Origin: Nitrosopumilus zosterae
GTDB taxonomy: Archaea > Thermoproteota > Nitrososphaeria > Nitrososphaerales > Nitrosopumilaceae
Direction of reading: 5' to 3'
DNA: 64,000 bases
NCBI RefSeq assembly: GCF_025998175.1
Contig: NZ_AP026695.1
Location: forward strand, 1,304,760 to 1,368,759
Below are positions 51,751-60,685 of the stretch, in pieces (position 1 is the first letter of the stretch; every line of letters begins with the position of its first letter). The notes under the pieces are model-generated. The model saw only the letters and a program-made list of their open reading frames with translations, was not told the origin of the DNA and did no database searches. The position numbers and the translations under genes were made by a program.

Positions 51751-52233
51751 CTATTTGACCTCACTGTCAATGGCAGACTTTATTTTTGAAACTTCATTTT
51801 TTACTGTAAGATGTTCACCGTTGATTCTCTCATCTGGTGGAAATGTTTCAGCATCAGCTGGTACTGCAACTCCGGCGTCAATCACTCCTTTGAGAGCTGC
51901 TGCCATTCGTTGTGTGTATTTTCTAGTTCCAGTGTAAAGAATTGCATCTTTTGCGCCTTCACTTAGCGCTTTCTTGCCTGCAATATATCCAGTAAGATAT
52001 GCTGCAGGTACACTTTTTCTAGATCCCTTCCATCCTTTTTCAAGAAGATATCTAGAGTGGGCAGAAGCAAGAACTTTGTCTCCCGTCATTCCAGGCTTCA
52101 TAATTTGAACTTGAGTATTTTCATTAGTAATATTTACAGTGATAAAATCGCGTTTACCCATCAACATGGTACCACGTTTTTTATAATTGGTCTTTTGTTC
52201 CCTTAATCTTCGCAATATTGTCGAATAGGCCAT
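51751..52233 (-). CDS. rpl18: Ribosomal protein uL18
   Basis: A 160-residue protein with YKKRGTMLMGKRDFITVNIT and SKSVPAAYLTGYIAGKKAL-type core. It is the first gene of the leftward uL18-uS5-uL30-uL15-SecY run; eL32 and eL19, which normally precede it, are 7 kb away on the other strand. Confidence 0.92.
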   Translation of the reverse strand: MAYSTILRRLREQKTNYKKRGTMLMGKRDFITVNITNENTQVQIMKPGMTGDKVLASAHSRYLLEKGWKGSRKSVPAAYLTGYIAGKKALSEGAKDAILYTGTRKYTQRMAAALKGVIDAGVAVPADAETFPPDERINGEHLTVKNEVSKIKSAIDSEVK

Positions 52234-52269
52234 CTATAGAAACCGAGTTTGAATCTGCTCTTATATACG

Positions 52270-53184
52270 TTAAGCGCGAATTAGTGCAGCTAACAAAGCC
52301 TTCTGAGTATGAAGACGATTTTCTGCCTCATCCCAAACAACAGATTGAGTACCATCAATTACTGATGACGTAACTTCTTGTTCTCGTTTTGCTGGAAGAC
52401 AATGCAGAAAGATCGCATCATTCTTAGCAGTTTTCATCAGTTTGGAATTGACTTGGTATTTTGGAAGAAATTTTTTGATTCGTTTAGGATCATTGTTATG
52501 AATTGATGAATGTGTATCAGTAACTACCACATCGGAATTTTTTGTTGCAACGAATGGATCAGAAGTTAATTCAATGTTTGTGGATTTTTTGGATTTTTTT
52601 ACAACATCCTTGTCAGGTGCAAATTCTTTCGGAGTTGCAATTGACATTTCTATTCCAGATAATGCAGCACCATAAATCATAGAGTTGCACACATTATTTC
52701 CATCCCCAATCCATGCAATCTTTAATCCTTCGAGTTTTTTCTTTTTTTCTTTAATCGTCATAAAGTCTGCCAAAATTTGACAAGGATGAAAAGAGTCAGA
52801 CAGTCCATTAATTACAGGTACGCTAGAATGCTCAGATAAATTTTCTATCAAATCATGAGAATAAACACGTGCCATTATACAATCAACATACCTTGAAAGA
52901 GTTTTTGCAGTGTCCTCAACTGATTCACCGCGAGATAATTGCATGTCATTTGACGACAAATTAATTGCATGTCCGCCTAGCTGAAACATTCCTGTTTCAA
53001 AACTTACTCGTGTTCGAGTAGATGGTTTTTGGAAGATCATTGCCAAAGTTTTATTTTTCAAAATAGGTTTGTTTGATCCCTTTTTGAGTTCCTTTTTTAG
53101 TTTGATAGAATCATCAATTAATCCTAAAAATTCCTTTGGTGTTAATTCCGCTAAAGTGAGTAAATTTTTTGTTTTGAGTTTCAT
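52270..53184 (-). CDS. argF: Ornithine carbamoyltransferase
   Basis: A 304-residue enzyme making citrulline from ornithine and carbamoyl phosphate. The carbamoyl-phosphate loop is KPSTRTRVSFETGMFQLGG, and the ornithine-binding HCLPAKREQEV occurs near the C-terminus. Full length. It overlaps ftsY by 4 bp, an unusual place for an arginine gene. Confidence 0.95.
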   Translation of the reverse strand: MKLKTKNLLTLAELTPKEFLGLIDDSIKLKKELKKGSNKPILKNKTLAMIFQKPSTRTRVSFETGMFQLGGHAINLSSNDMQLSRGESVEDTAKTLSRYVDCIMARVYSHDLIENLSEHSSVPVINGLSDSFHPCQILADFMTIKEKKKKLEGLKIAWIGDGNNVCNSMIYGAALSGIEMSIATPKEFAPDKDVVKKSKKSTNIELTSDPFVATKNSDVVVTDTHSSIHNNDPKRIKKFLPKYQVNSKLMKTAKNDAIFLHCLPAKREQEVTSSVIDGTQSVVWDEAENRLHTQKALLAALIRA

Positions 53185-54545
53185 TTCTTAAAGAATCCAA
53201 ACATACCTCGTTTCTTTTTAGGTTTTTCTTCTTTATCATGTTTTTGTGCATCTTCTGTTTCATTTTGTTCTTCATCTTGTTCAGTTTTAGAGTCACTAGG
53301 TGTAGGCTTGCCATTTTTAATCCACTGACGAATTTTATTTCCTAGTTTGAAAGCTTCATCATCGGTTTCAGGTGGGGCAACATCAAACAGATCTGAATAA
53401 GTTGCAATATCATCATCTTCAATTCCGTCAAAAGGATCATCAGAGGAAATTTTCTTTTCTGGTGTTGGTTCTGGTGTTGGTTCTGGTGTTGGTTCTGGTG
53501 TTGGTTCTGGTGTTGGTTCTGGTGTTGGTTCTGGTGTTGGTTCTGGTGTTGGTTCTGGTGTTGGTTCTGGTGTTGGTTCTGGTGTTGGTTCTGGTGTTGG
53601 TTCTGGTGTTGGTTCTGGTTTCTTTATTTCAACATCACCTAATGAACCAAAAATAGTTTCCAAGAAAGTTTTCTTGTCAAAAGATTTTAGATCAGGATAC
53701 TCTTGACCAACTCCTACAAAGAGAATTGGGGTAGAAGTAATCTTCACAATGGATAATGCTGCACCACCCTTTGCATCTGCATCACCTTTAGTCAAAATGG
53801 AAGCATCAAATTTTACATGCTCATAAAATTCTCGTGCTTGATTTACAGTATCATTACCGGCCAATGAATCACCGACAAAAATTTTCATGTCAGGATTCAC
53901 CACTTTGGTAATTTTGGCAATCTGCTCCATCAAGTTTTTACTTGTTTGCATTCTTCCTGCAGTATCTATCAAAACACAATCTGTTCTGTGGGAGTTTGCA
54001 TAGAGAACAGCATCCCTTGCAACTGCAGCAGGATCTGATTCATAATTCTGAGCAACAAGTTTCAGATTAAGTCGGTTTGTATGTTCACGTAATTGTTCAA
54101 TTGCACCTGCCCGAAAAGTATCAGCTGCCGCAACTACAACAGAGTATTTTGCCTGTTGCAGTAGATGTGCAACTTTTGCCAAAGAAGTAGTTTTGCCAGT
54201 TCCGTTAATGCCAACAAACAAAATCAAAAAGGGTTTTCCTTGTTTCTTTTTTTCATTAATGCTTGCAAACAAATCATACGTTCCAGCTGAATCAAACAAC
54301 GTAGATATGCTTGAAATAAGACTATCCTTAACAAATTTTTCAATTTCTTTTTTATCAACTTTAGAACCAATCAATTTCTCTTTAAGATCAGATTTGATGG
54401 ATTCAATTACTTCAGTAGCAACATCAGATTCTAAGAGAGATATTTCTAATTCAAAAAGAACATCTTCAATGTCTTTTTCATTAAGTTCTTTCTCACCAAG
54501 ACTTTTCGCTGCATTAGAAAACGCATTACGAAGTTTATCAAACAT
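53181..54545 (-). CDS. ftsY: SRP receptor FtsY with a PEPT-repeat linker and C-terminal tail
   Basis: A 454-residue GTPase that docks the signal recognition particle at the membrane. N domain (about 1-85) is followed by the G domain with GINGTGKTTSLAKVAHLL, AADTFRAGAIEQLREH, DTAGRMQTSKNLM, TKGDADAKGG and FVGVGQEYPDL. Unusually, the NG domain is at the N-terminus and followed by a (TPEP)n linker, an acidic segment and a basic tail KKKRGMFGFFKK. The tail resembles the membrane-binding amphipathic helix that lies at the N-terminus of many FtsY proteins. The linker is encoded by 13 perfect 12-bp repeats. Confidence 0.93.
   Translation of the reverse strand: MFDKLRNAFSNAAKSLGEKELNEKDIEDVLFELEISLLESDVATEVIESIKSDLKEKLIGSKVDKKEIEKFVKDSLISSISTLFDSAGTYDLFASINEKKKQGKPFLILFVGINGTGKTTSLAKVAHLLQQAKYSVVVAAADTFRAGAIEQLREHTNRLNLKLVAQNYESDPAAVARDAVLYANSHRTDCVLIDTAGRMQTSKNLMEQIAKITKVVNPDMKIFVGDSLAGNDTVNQAREFYEHVKFDASILTKGDADAKGGAALSIVKITSTPILFVGVGQEYPDLKSFDKKTFLETIFGSLGDVEIKKPEPTPEPTPEPTPEPTPEPTPEPTPEPTPEPTPEPTPEPTPEPTPEPTPEPTPEKKISSDDPFDGIEDDDIATYSDLFDVAPPETDDEAFKLGNKIRQWIKNGKPTPSDSKTEQDEEQNETEDAQKHDKEEKPKKKRGMFGFFKK
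53461..53616 (-). repeat. 13 perfect tandem copies of a 12-bp repeat in ftsY
   Basis: The + strand unit is GGTGTTGGTTCT. On the coding strand it encodes EPTP units, so each copy adds four residues. Thirteen exact copies plus a partial suggest replication slippage, and the copy number probably varies between strains. Confidence 0.95.
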
Positions 54546-54548
54546 GTT

Positions 54549-54974
54549 TTATCCCGGTTTTTGTTGTTGCATTGCCTGCATCATTTGATTCATTTGTGCC
54601 CTTCCTTGCTCTAATCGATTTGCCGCATCTTGTTTTTTTGCAGCAGTATCTTGTAAAGCAATCTCAATTTCTTTAATTCTTGCTTCAAGATAGTTTATTG
54701 CTGAAGGAAAATCTTTTTCAACTGCAACTCCTGCACCGATATTCAAAACAATTTTGCTATTTGATGAAATTTTTGTTGGAATATATGTTCCCATTCCAAT
54801 TGGAACTAGAGTTTCTGATTCAGGATTTTTACCAAGTGATTGAATGGATTCAATTGCAGCAGTTGCCTCTCTCAAAATACTAAAGAAAGTTGCTTCTCTT
54901 TGAGATAAATCTGAAAAATATGTTTCAAGCATTTGCATTTGCTGCATTAATTGCTCTGCCTGTTCTTCACTCAT
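54549..54974 (-). CDS. pfdA: Prefoldin alpha subunit
   Basis: A 141-residue coiled-coil protein with GNPESETLVPIGMGTYI-type beta hairpin (PESETLVPIGMGTYIPTKIS) between two long helices, the alpha subunit layout. The terminal GRAQMNQMMQAMQQQKPG is flexible. It is followed by ftsY as in many archaea, although the eL31 and eL39 genes usual upstream are absent here. Confidence 0.9.
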   Translation of the reverse strand: MSEEQAEQLMQQMQMLETYFSDLSQREATFFSILREATAAIESIQSLGKNPESETLVPIGMGTYIPTKISSNSKIVLNIGAGVAVEKDFPSAINYLEARIKEIEIALQDTAAKKQDAANRLEQGRAQMNQMMQAMQQQKPG

Positions 54975-55070
54975 TTACAACCAACCTTCCTCAGATGGTT
55001 ATAAATTCATTCATGGATTAGTAATTGAAAATCAAAATATGTAGTGAATAAAAAAATAAAGATTAGAACT

Positions 55071-55691
55071 TTATTTTACTTTAGAGAATCTATCTTCTAC
55101 TTCATCCCAATTAACTACATTCCACCATGCGGCAATATAGTCCGGTCTTTTGTTTTGGTAGTTGAGATAGTATGCATGTTCCCAAACATCACAGCCCAAC
55201 AATGGTACTAATCCCTCAGTTCTTGGACTAGTTTGGTTTGGCATTGATTTGTATTCAACCTTTCCGGAAGAAGGGTTGTAAACTAACCATCCCCAACCGC
55301 TACCTTGTATTACTGCTGTAGTGGATGAAAATTTCTCTTTAAAGTCAGAGAAGCTTCCAAAAGAATTCTTAATTGCATCAGCAACAGATCCTCCAGGTTC
55401 TCCGCCTCCATTTGCTTTCATGTTGTTCCAAAATAGCCTGTGGTTATCATATCCACCACCGTTGAAATTAACTGCGCTTCTTTGAGCTTCCGGTACTGAA
55501 TTAATATCAGACAGAATGTCGATGATATCTTTTGATTGGATATCAGCAGGACATGCTTCAAGAGCTGCATTTAGTTTGTCAGTGTATGCTTGATGATGTT
55601 TTGTATGATGAATCTCCATTGTTCTTGCGTCAATGTGAGGTTCCAATGCATCATAAGCATATGGCATTTCAGGAAGAGTGTATTTTCCCAT
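55071..55691 (-). CDS. sod: Superoxide dismutase (Fe/Mn family)
   Basis: A 206-residue enzyme. The metal ligands are His in EIHHTKHHQAYTDK (His 26-31 region), a second His in NHRLFWNNM, and Asp and His in DVWEHAYYLNYQNKRPDYI. It dismutates superoxide to peroxide and oxygen in the cytoplasm. The ATG at 55691 (MGKYTLPEMPYAYD) is the family start; a frame from 55715 adds eight residues. It diverges from the subtilase gene. Confidence 0.93.
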   Translation of the reverse strand: MGKYTLPEMPYAYDALEPHIDARTMEIHHTKHHQAYTDKLNAALEACPADIQSKDIIDILSDINSVPEAQRSAVNFNGGGYDNHRLFWNNMKANGGGEPGGSVADAIKNSFGSFSDFKEKFSSTTAVIQGSGWGWLVYNPSSGKVEYKSMPNQTSPRTEGLVPLLGCDVWEHAYYLNYQNKRPDYIAAWWNVVNWDEVEDRFSKVK

Positions 55692-55739
55692 GAATACCTG
55701 AGAGGATTTATTCAATTTATTGCTTTAGTAAGCAATTCA

Positions 55740-55745
55740 TTTTTA
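55740..55745 (+). promoter_or_regulatory. TATA-like element for subtilase
   Basis: TTTTTA lies 25-30 nt upstream of the GTG at 55770, supporting that start and a leaderless mRNA. Confidence 0.35.
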
Positions 55746-55769
55746 CTTGCAAAAATCATTAAAAAACTT

Positions 55770-57791
55770 GTGAAATTCCTAGTTTTTTCATTAATCGTAG
55801 TTATTGTAAGTGGATTTATTTTGTTTCAAACAGTTCAAACAGAAAACGAATTTCGAGCATATTTGGATAAAAGTGTTCCATATATTGGAACTGACATTCC
55901 CAGAATGGAAGGAATTGATGGAACAGGAATTAAAATAGCAGTGATCGATACTGGTGTTGATTTTAATCATCCAGATTTGTTTGGATGGGGACCAAACGGC
56001 AAAGTCATAGGAGGATACAATTTCATTGATGAAAATCAGCCACCTCTAGATACAAATGGTCATGGTACTCAAGTAGCAGGGGTAATTGCAGCGGATGGAC
56101 AAGCAGTCGGAGTTGCACCCAAAGCAAAAATTCTTGCTTACAAAGTTTCAGAGAACGGAGAAGGAGTTGCATCAGATTTGATTATCAGAGCTATTGAAAA
56201 AGCCATTGAAGATGAGGCAGATATTATCAATATTAGTTTAGGTGTTAATAGAACAAATGCAAAGATTGAACGTGCAGTTAATCTTGCATTAGAAAAAGAA
56301 ATTTTTGTAGTGACTGCAGCTGGAAATGACGGTCCTGAATTGCATACAATTGGAAGTCCGGGTAGAAATCACGGTTCCGTAACTGTAGGTGCAACATATA
56401 ATAACCTCACATCAAGCTTGGTTGCAACATTAGAAGTGGATGGAAAACCATTCACAGTAATTCCAATGATTGGTTCAACAAAATTAGATGTACCAATAAC
56501 AGGAAAAATAATTTCAGCAGGATATGGAAAAATGGAAGACTTTGAAAAACTCAATGTAAAAGATGCAATTGTAATAGTTGAGAGAGGAAGCGATGTTGAA
56601 GGGGAACTGTTGTTTTTTTCAATCAAAGAAAGTAATGCGGCTTATGCAGGAGCCAAAGCCATGATAGTCTATAACAATGTGCCAGGAATTTTTTTGGGTG
56701 AACTAATTCATGAATTTATAGAACCAGATTATGCACCACAAATTCCAGTCGTGTCAATTGACAGAGAAGAAGGGTTAAAAATAATAGAATCAATCAAAGA
56801 AGAAAAGACTGCATCTTTGCATCTGTTTTACAATCCAGACTTTGTAGCACATTTTAGCTCAAGAGGTCCAGTATCACCATTTTACATAAAACCCGAACTT
56901 GTGGCACCTGGGGCATATATCAACACCACACAAAACAATGCAGGATATAATTTCACAAGTGGAACAAGTTATGCTGCCCCTCATGTAAGCGGAGCTGCTG
57001 CTTTGTTGCTTCAGAAAAATCCACAACTTCACCACCATGAGATAAAATCATTACTTTTAACTACAGTTGAGCCTGTTTCAGATGCCTACGGTAAGGAATT
57101 CTCCCTAAATGATGCAGGTGCAGGAAGATTGGATATAGGAAAAGCGTTTGGGGCCAAATTAATTATCATGCCACCAAATTTTGTATCAACAGCATCAACA
57201 GACAATCGAGTGGTTGAAAGACAACTAGAATTAAAATTGATTGAAGGGACATTAGATAATTTGGACATAAAATTTGAAGGGCCTGAATTCATTAAATTTG
57301 CGCATATTCTTGAAGGAAATATTTTAAAAATCAAAATGAATATGACTGAAGAAAATTTTGGAGAACATGAAGGAAAAATCATAATCAATCATGACGGAAC
57401 TAGATACACCATTCCATTTTTGATACACTATACACAAGGTTCAATTTCTGTGAGTCAACAAAATCAAAAACTTTCATTTGATATTTCTTATCCAGGTGAA
57501 TGGAGTTTTGCAAAGATTTCAGTCATAAACAGCAAAGACGGTAAAGTTGACACTACAACTATGTTACCAAATAAAAAAACAACAATGGAAGTCTATGAGA
57601 ATGCAGAGTATTGGATTGAGGCAAAAATAAGAACCAATGAAAATACAACAAGTGCATATAATACAATTGAGATAACTACACTACCAGAAAACGTTCAAAG
57701 ATTAGACATAGACATTCCAACAAAACAAATTGGAATAATTGCAGTAATAGTAGCTGCTGTTGGAATTTTTGGAATTATTAAAAGAAGATAA
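55770..57791 (+). CDS. Membrane-anchored subtilisin-like serine protease with PA domain
   Basis: A 673-residue exported protease. A signal anchor (FLVFSLIVVIVSGFILF) leads to the catalytic Asp in AVIDTGVDFNHPD, His in TNGHGTQVAGVIAADGQ, and Ser in TSGTSYAAPHVSGAAALLL. A PA-type insertion (ESNAAYAGAKAMIVYNNVPG) lies between the His and Ser segments. The C-terminal 200 residues are beta-rich and end in a membrane helix IGIIAVIVAAVGIFGII then KRR. A GTG start at 55770 gives the signal sequence; an upstream frame from 55590 would overlap sod. It likely processes surface proteins outside the cell. Confidence 0.88.
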   Translation: MKFLVFSLIVVIVSGFILFQTVQTENEFRAYLDKSVPYIGTDIPRMEGIDGTGIKIAVIDTGVDFNHPDLFGWGPNGKVIGGYNFIDENQPPLDTNGHGTQVAGVIAADGQAVGVAPKAKILAYKVSENGEGVASDLIIRAIEKAIEDEADIINISLGVNRTNAKIERAVNLALEKEIFVVTAAGNDGPELHTIGSPGRNHGSVTVGATYNNLTSSLVATLEVDGKPFTVIPMIGSTKLDVPITGKIISAGYGKMEDFEKLNVKDAIVIVERGSDVEGELLFFSIKESNAAYAGAKAMIVYNNVPGIFLGELIHEFIEPDYAPQIPVVSIDREEGLKIIESIKEEKTASLHLFYNPDFVAHFSSRGPVSPFYIKPELVAPGAYINTTQNNAGYNFTSGTSYAAPHVSGAAALLLQKNPQLHHHEIKSLLLTTVEPVSDAYGKEFSLNDAGAGRLDIGKAFGAKLIIMPPNFVSTASTDNRVVERQLELKLIEGTLDNLDIKFEGPEFIKFAHILEGNILKIKMNMTEENFGEHEGKIIINHDGTRYTIPFLIHYTQGSISVSQQNQKLSFDISYPGEWSFAKISVINSKDGKVDTTTMLPNKKTTMEVYENAEYWIEAKIRTNENTTSAYNTIEITTLPENVQRLDIDIPTKQIGIIAVIVAAVGIFGIIKRR

Positions 57792-57792
57792 T

Positions 57793-59444
57793 CTATTGCG
57801 TAGCTTTTGGTCCTGCAGCAATTATGTCAGGTGAGACATTTTCAAACCGCTTAAAATTCTCAATGAACATCTCTGCTAATTTTTTGGCAGATGATTCATA
57901 CAAGTCTTTGTCATCCCATGTGTTTTTAGAATCCAATATTTCTGGAGGAACTCCATCTACTTCAGTTGGAATATCCAAATTAAACAAATCATCATGACGA
58001 TACTCTACAGTATCCAATGCGCCTGATAGTGCAGCAGTGACCATAGCACGGCTGTACTTGATCTTTATTCTTTTTCCGATTCCATATGGACCACCAGACC
58101 AACCGGTGTTTACAAGATAGACTACAGTGTTGTGTTTGTCGATTTTTTCTCCAAGTAATTTAGCGTAAACTGAAGCAGGTCTAGGCATGAATGGGGCGCC
58201 AAAACACTCTGAAAATACAGATTTTGGTTCCTTGATACCACGTTCGGTTCCTGCCAATTTACTTGTATAACCAGATATAAAATGAAACATTGCTCCTTCT
58301 CTTGTCAATCGAGAAACAGGTGGTAAAACACCTAATGCATCAGCAGTCAAAAATACAATGACTTTAGGATTTCCACCAACACTTGGAATTACTGCACCAG
58401 GAATGAAATCTAATGGATATGCAACTCGAGTGTTTTCAGTTAAGGTGTTATCATCGTAATCAGGAACATTATCTTTAAGCACAACATTTTCTAAAACTGC
58501 ACCAGGTTTGATTGCATTCCAAATTTCTGGTTCTGCTTCTTTACTAAGATTGATACATTTTGCATAACATCCACCTTCAAAGTTGAATGTTCCATTATCA
58601 GACCACCCGTGTTCATCATCACCAATCAAACTTCTATTTGGATCTGCAGAAAGGGTAGTTTTTCCAGTACCAGATAATCCAAAGAACAATGCAGTATCTC
58701 CCTTTTTGCCAATGTTTGCAGAGCAGTGCATTGGGAATATTCCTCGTTCCGGTAGAAGAAAGTTCATTACACCAAACATAGATTTTTTCATTTCACCTGC
58801 ATATTCTGTTCCTCCAATCAATACAATTTTTCTTGTCAAATCAATTAGAATAAAGACATCCGTTCTAGTTCCATCAACTTCTGGAACTGCAACAAAGTCG
58901 TTAATACATAGAATGGTAAATTCTGGTTCATGGTTTTCCAACTCTTCTTTTGTTGGCCTAATGAACAAGTTTCTTGAAAACATACTTTGCCAAACATGAT
59001 CATTTATCACTCTAATTGGCAAACGATTAGCGGGATCAGCTCCTACAAAACCATCAAAAACATAAAGCTCCTTGTCATCAACAAACTTTTTCATTTTTTC
59101 TAAAAGTTTTTCAAATTTGTCAGATGGGAATTGGTGGTTGATTTTTCCCCAATCAATTGTATCTCGGGTTTTATCATCAAAGACGATAAATCGGTCATCA
59201 GGAGATCTTCCAGTATATTTTCCAGTATTTACTGAGAGAGAGCCTGTTGAATTTACCACACCCTCCTCTCTTTCAACTGCAATGCGCACCATTTCTTCAA
59301 CACTTAGGTTTCTGTGAACTTTGGATGGGTTTATTCCAAATTTAGATAGTTGTGAGGAAAATTTGTCGGTTACTGCAGTACCTACTACTTGAGTCAGAGG
59401 ATTTTGCCTCCAATAGTGATTTTGTCAATCCCAGGCTGATTCAT
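57793..59444 (-). CDS. pckA: ATP-dependent PEP carboxykinase, apparent frameshift near its N-terminus
   Basis: The main frame (to 57793) has P-loop FFGLSGTGKTTLSADPNR, TGKYTGRSPDDRF and NTGWSGGPYGIGKR, the ATP-type PEPCK set. It converts oxaloacetate + ATP to PEP + CO2. From the ATG at 59292 it gives 499 residues, but the upstream DNA in the same frame encodes LSKFGINPSKVHRNLSVEE, matching the family, without any ATG, GTG or TTG. An ATG at 59444 starts the shifted frame MNQPGIDKITIGGK, which meets the main frame if one A is added to the A run at 59402-59405. The full protein would then be 550 residues. A TATA box precedes the 59444 ATG. Confidence 0.88.
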
Positions 59445-59470
59445 GAGATATCGATCCGCCCAAAGTTTCC

Positions 59471-59478
59471 TTATTATC
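59471..59478 (-). promoter_or_regulatory. TATA box for pckA
   Basis: GATAATAA on the minus strand, 27-34 nt upstream of the ATG at 59444. It supports the longer start and hence the frameshift reading of pckA. Confidence 0.45.
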
Positions 59479-59545
59479 TTTTTCTTATGAGAAACGTATT
59501 TTGTATCTAGGAACGTATTTATTCCAAAATTCAAAAGTCAAATTG

Positions 59546-59950
59546 ATGCCTATCAACAAGGACAAGATTGCAAAGAGACAGGAAGTAAAAGAACACAATC
59601 CAGACTTTGTTAGACCAGAAAGCTGGCGTTATGTTAGATTACAGACTAATTGGAGAAAACCAAAAGGTATCGATCATCACCAAAGAAAACAAAAGAGTAG
59701 AGGTCGTCCAGGACTTGTCAAAGTAGGATATGGAGGACCAAAAGAAGCAAGAGGATTACATCCGTCAGGATATACAGATAATTTAGTTTTCAATTTATCA
59801 GATTTAGAAAAACTTGATCCAAAAAAAGATGGAGTGAGATTCGGACACAGTGTTGGTACTAGAAAAAGAAAAGAGATTATTGTGAAAGCAATTGAAAATA
59901 AATTCAAAATTTTTAATGCGAGAGTGAGTGCAAGTGGTAGTAAATCTTAA
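59546..59950 (+). CDS. rpl32e: Ribosomal protein eL32
   Basis: A 134-residue protein with VRPESWRYVRLQTNWRKPKG and GYGGPKEARGLHPSGY, diagnostic of eL32. The ATG at 59546 (MPINKDKIAKR) is chosen over a start at 59501 that adds 15 residues and lies within the promoter region (TATTTATT at about 59514). It is followed by eL19. Confidence 0.94.
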   Translation: MPINKDKIAKRQEVKEHNPDFVRPESWRYVRLQTNWRKPKGIDHHQRKQKSRGRPGLVKVGYGGPKEARGLHPSGYTDNLVFNLSDLEKLDPKKDGVRFGHSVGTRKRKEIIVKAIENKFKIFNARVSASGSKS

Positions 59951-60389
59951 CGCAAAGAAAAGACTCGCATCCAGAGTCACAGGTGTTGGGATTCACAGAA
60001 TTAAGTTCGATACTGATCATCTAGATGATATTGCAGATGCAATTACAAGAGAAAACATTAGAAGTCTCATCACTGCGAATACAATCAAAATTAAACCATT
60101 TGTAGGCACATCAAGAGGTAGAGCACAACACAAGAAAGATCAGAAAAACAAGAGAGGTATAACTCAAGGTTCAAAACAAGGTAGAAAAGGTGCAAGGGTT
60201 GGAAAAAAAGAAGTTTATGTTGCCAAGGTTCGCTCATTGAGAAGATTGCTAAAGATTGCAAAAGACAGAAAAGACTTGACCAATCCAGAATTCTGGGCAC
60301 TATACAAGAAAGTGGGAGGCAATACTGTGAGAAACAAAGCACATCTCAGACTCTTAATGGATGAAATCAAAGAGAAGAGAAAAGACTAG
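59928..60389 (+). CDS. rpl19e: Ribosomal protein eL19
   Basis: A 153-residue basic protein with NLNAKKRLASRVTGVGIHRI and the long basic helix of eL19. The GTG at 59928 overlaps the eL32 stop by 23 bp; a GTG at 59934 is also possible. It converges on the MGMT gene by 4 bp. The usual following gene, uL18, is 7 kb away on the other strand. Confidence 0.94.
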   Translation: MQVVVNLNAKKRLASRVTGVGIHRIKFDTDHLDDIADAITRENIRSLITANTIKIKPFVGTSRGRAQHKKDQKNKRGITQGSKQGRKGARVGKKEVYVAKVRSLRRLLKIAKDRKDLTNPEFWALYKKVGGNTVRNKAHLRLLMDEIKEKRKD

Positions 60390-60685
60390 AACCTGTAAAC
60401 CGTATTTTCTAAATTCAAAATTTTACCATTCTTAATTTCAACACCTTCATCAATGAGCATTTTTGTTTTAATGTGCTCCCCATATGCATAGCCACCAATT
60501 TTCCCAGTCGACATTACTACTCTATGACAGGGAATAATTACAGGATATGGATTTTTGTTCATGATTTTTCCAACTACGCGTTGTCCGTTTTTTAGTCCAA
60601 CTGCCTTTGCTAATTCACCATAAGTTGTGATCTGACCTTTTGGCACTTCAAGTAATTTTTTGTAAATCTTTTGTTCAAGATTCAA
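60386..60685 (-). CDS. ogt: Methylated-DNA-protein cysteine methyltransferase (short MGMT)
   Basis: A 99-residue protein, the DNA-binding and catalytic half of MGMT. The active site PCHRVV, the helix-turn-helix (TTYGELAKAVG, QRVVGKIMNKNP) and GGYAYG are present. The N-terminal ribonuclease-like domain of bacterial Ogt is absent, as in many archaea. It removes O6-alkylguanine by self-alkylation of Cys. It overlaps the DTD2 gene by 4 bp. Confidence 0.92.
   Translation of the reverse strand: MNLEQKIYKKLLEVPKGQITTYGELAKAVGLKNGQRVVGKIMNKNPYPVIIPCHRVVMSTGKIGGYAYGEHIKTKMLIDEGVEIKNGKILNLENTVYRF

Noticed and set aside
53372-53656. Frame of Leu-Val-rich repeats on the + strand
   Set aside because: It is the mirror of the 12-bp repeat in ftsY; the coding sense is the minus strand.
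55590-55769. Extended start for the subtilase
   Set aside because: The extra 60 residues lie inside the sod coding region on the opposite strand and have no protein-like pattern; the GTG at 55770 gives a clean signal sequence and TATA spacing.
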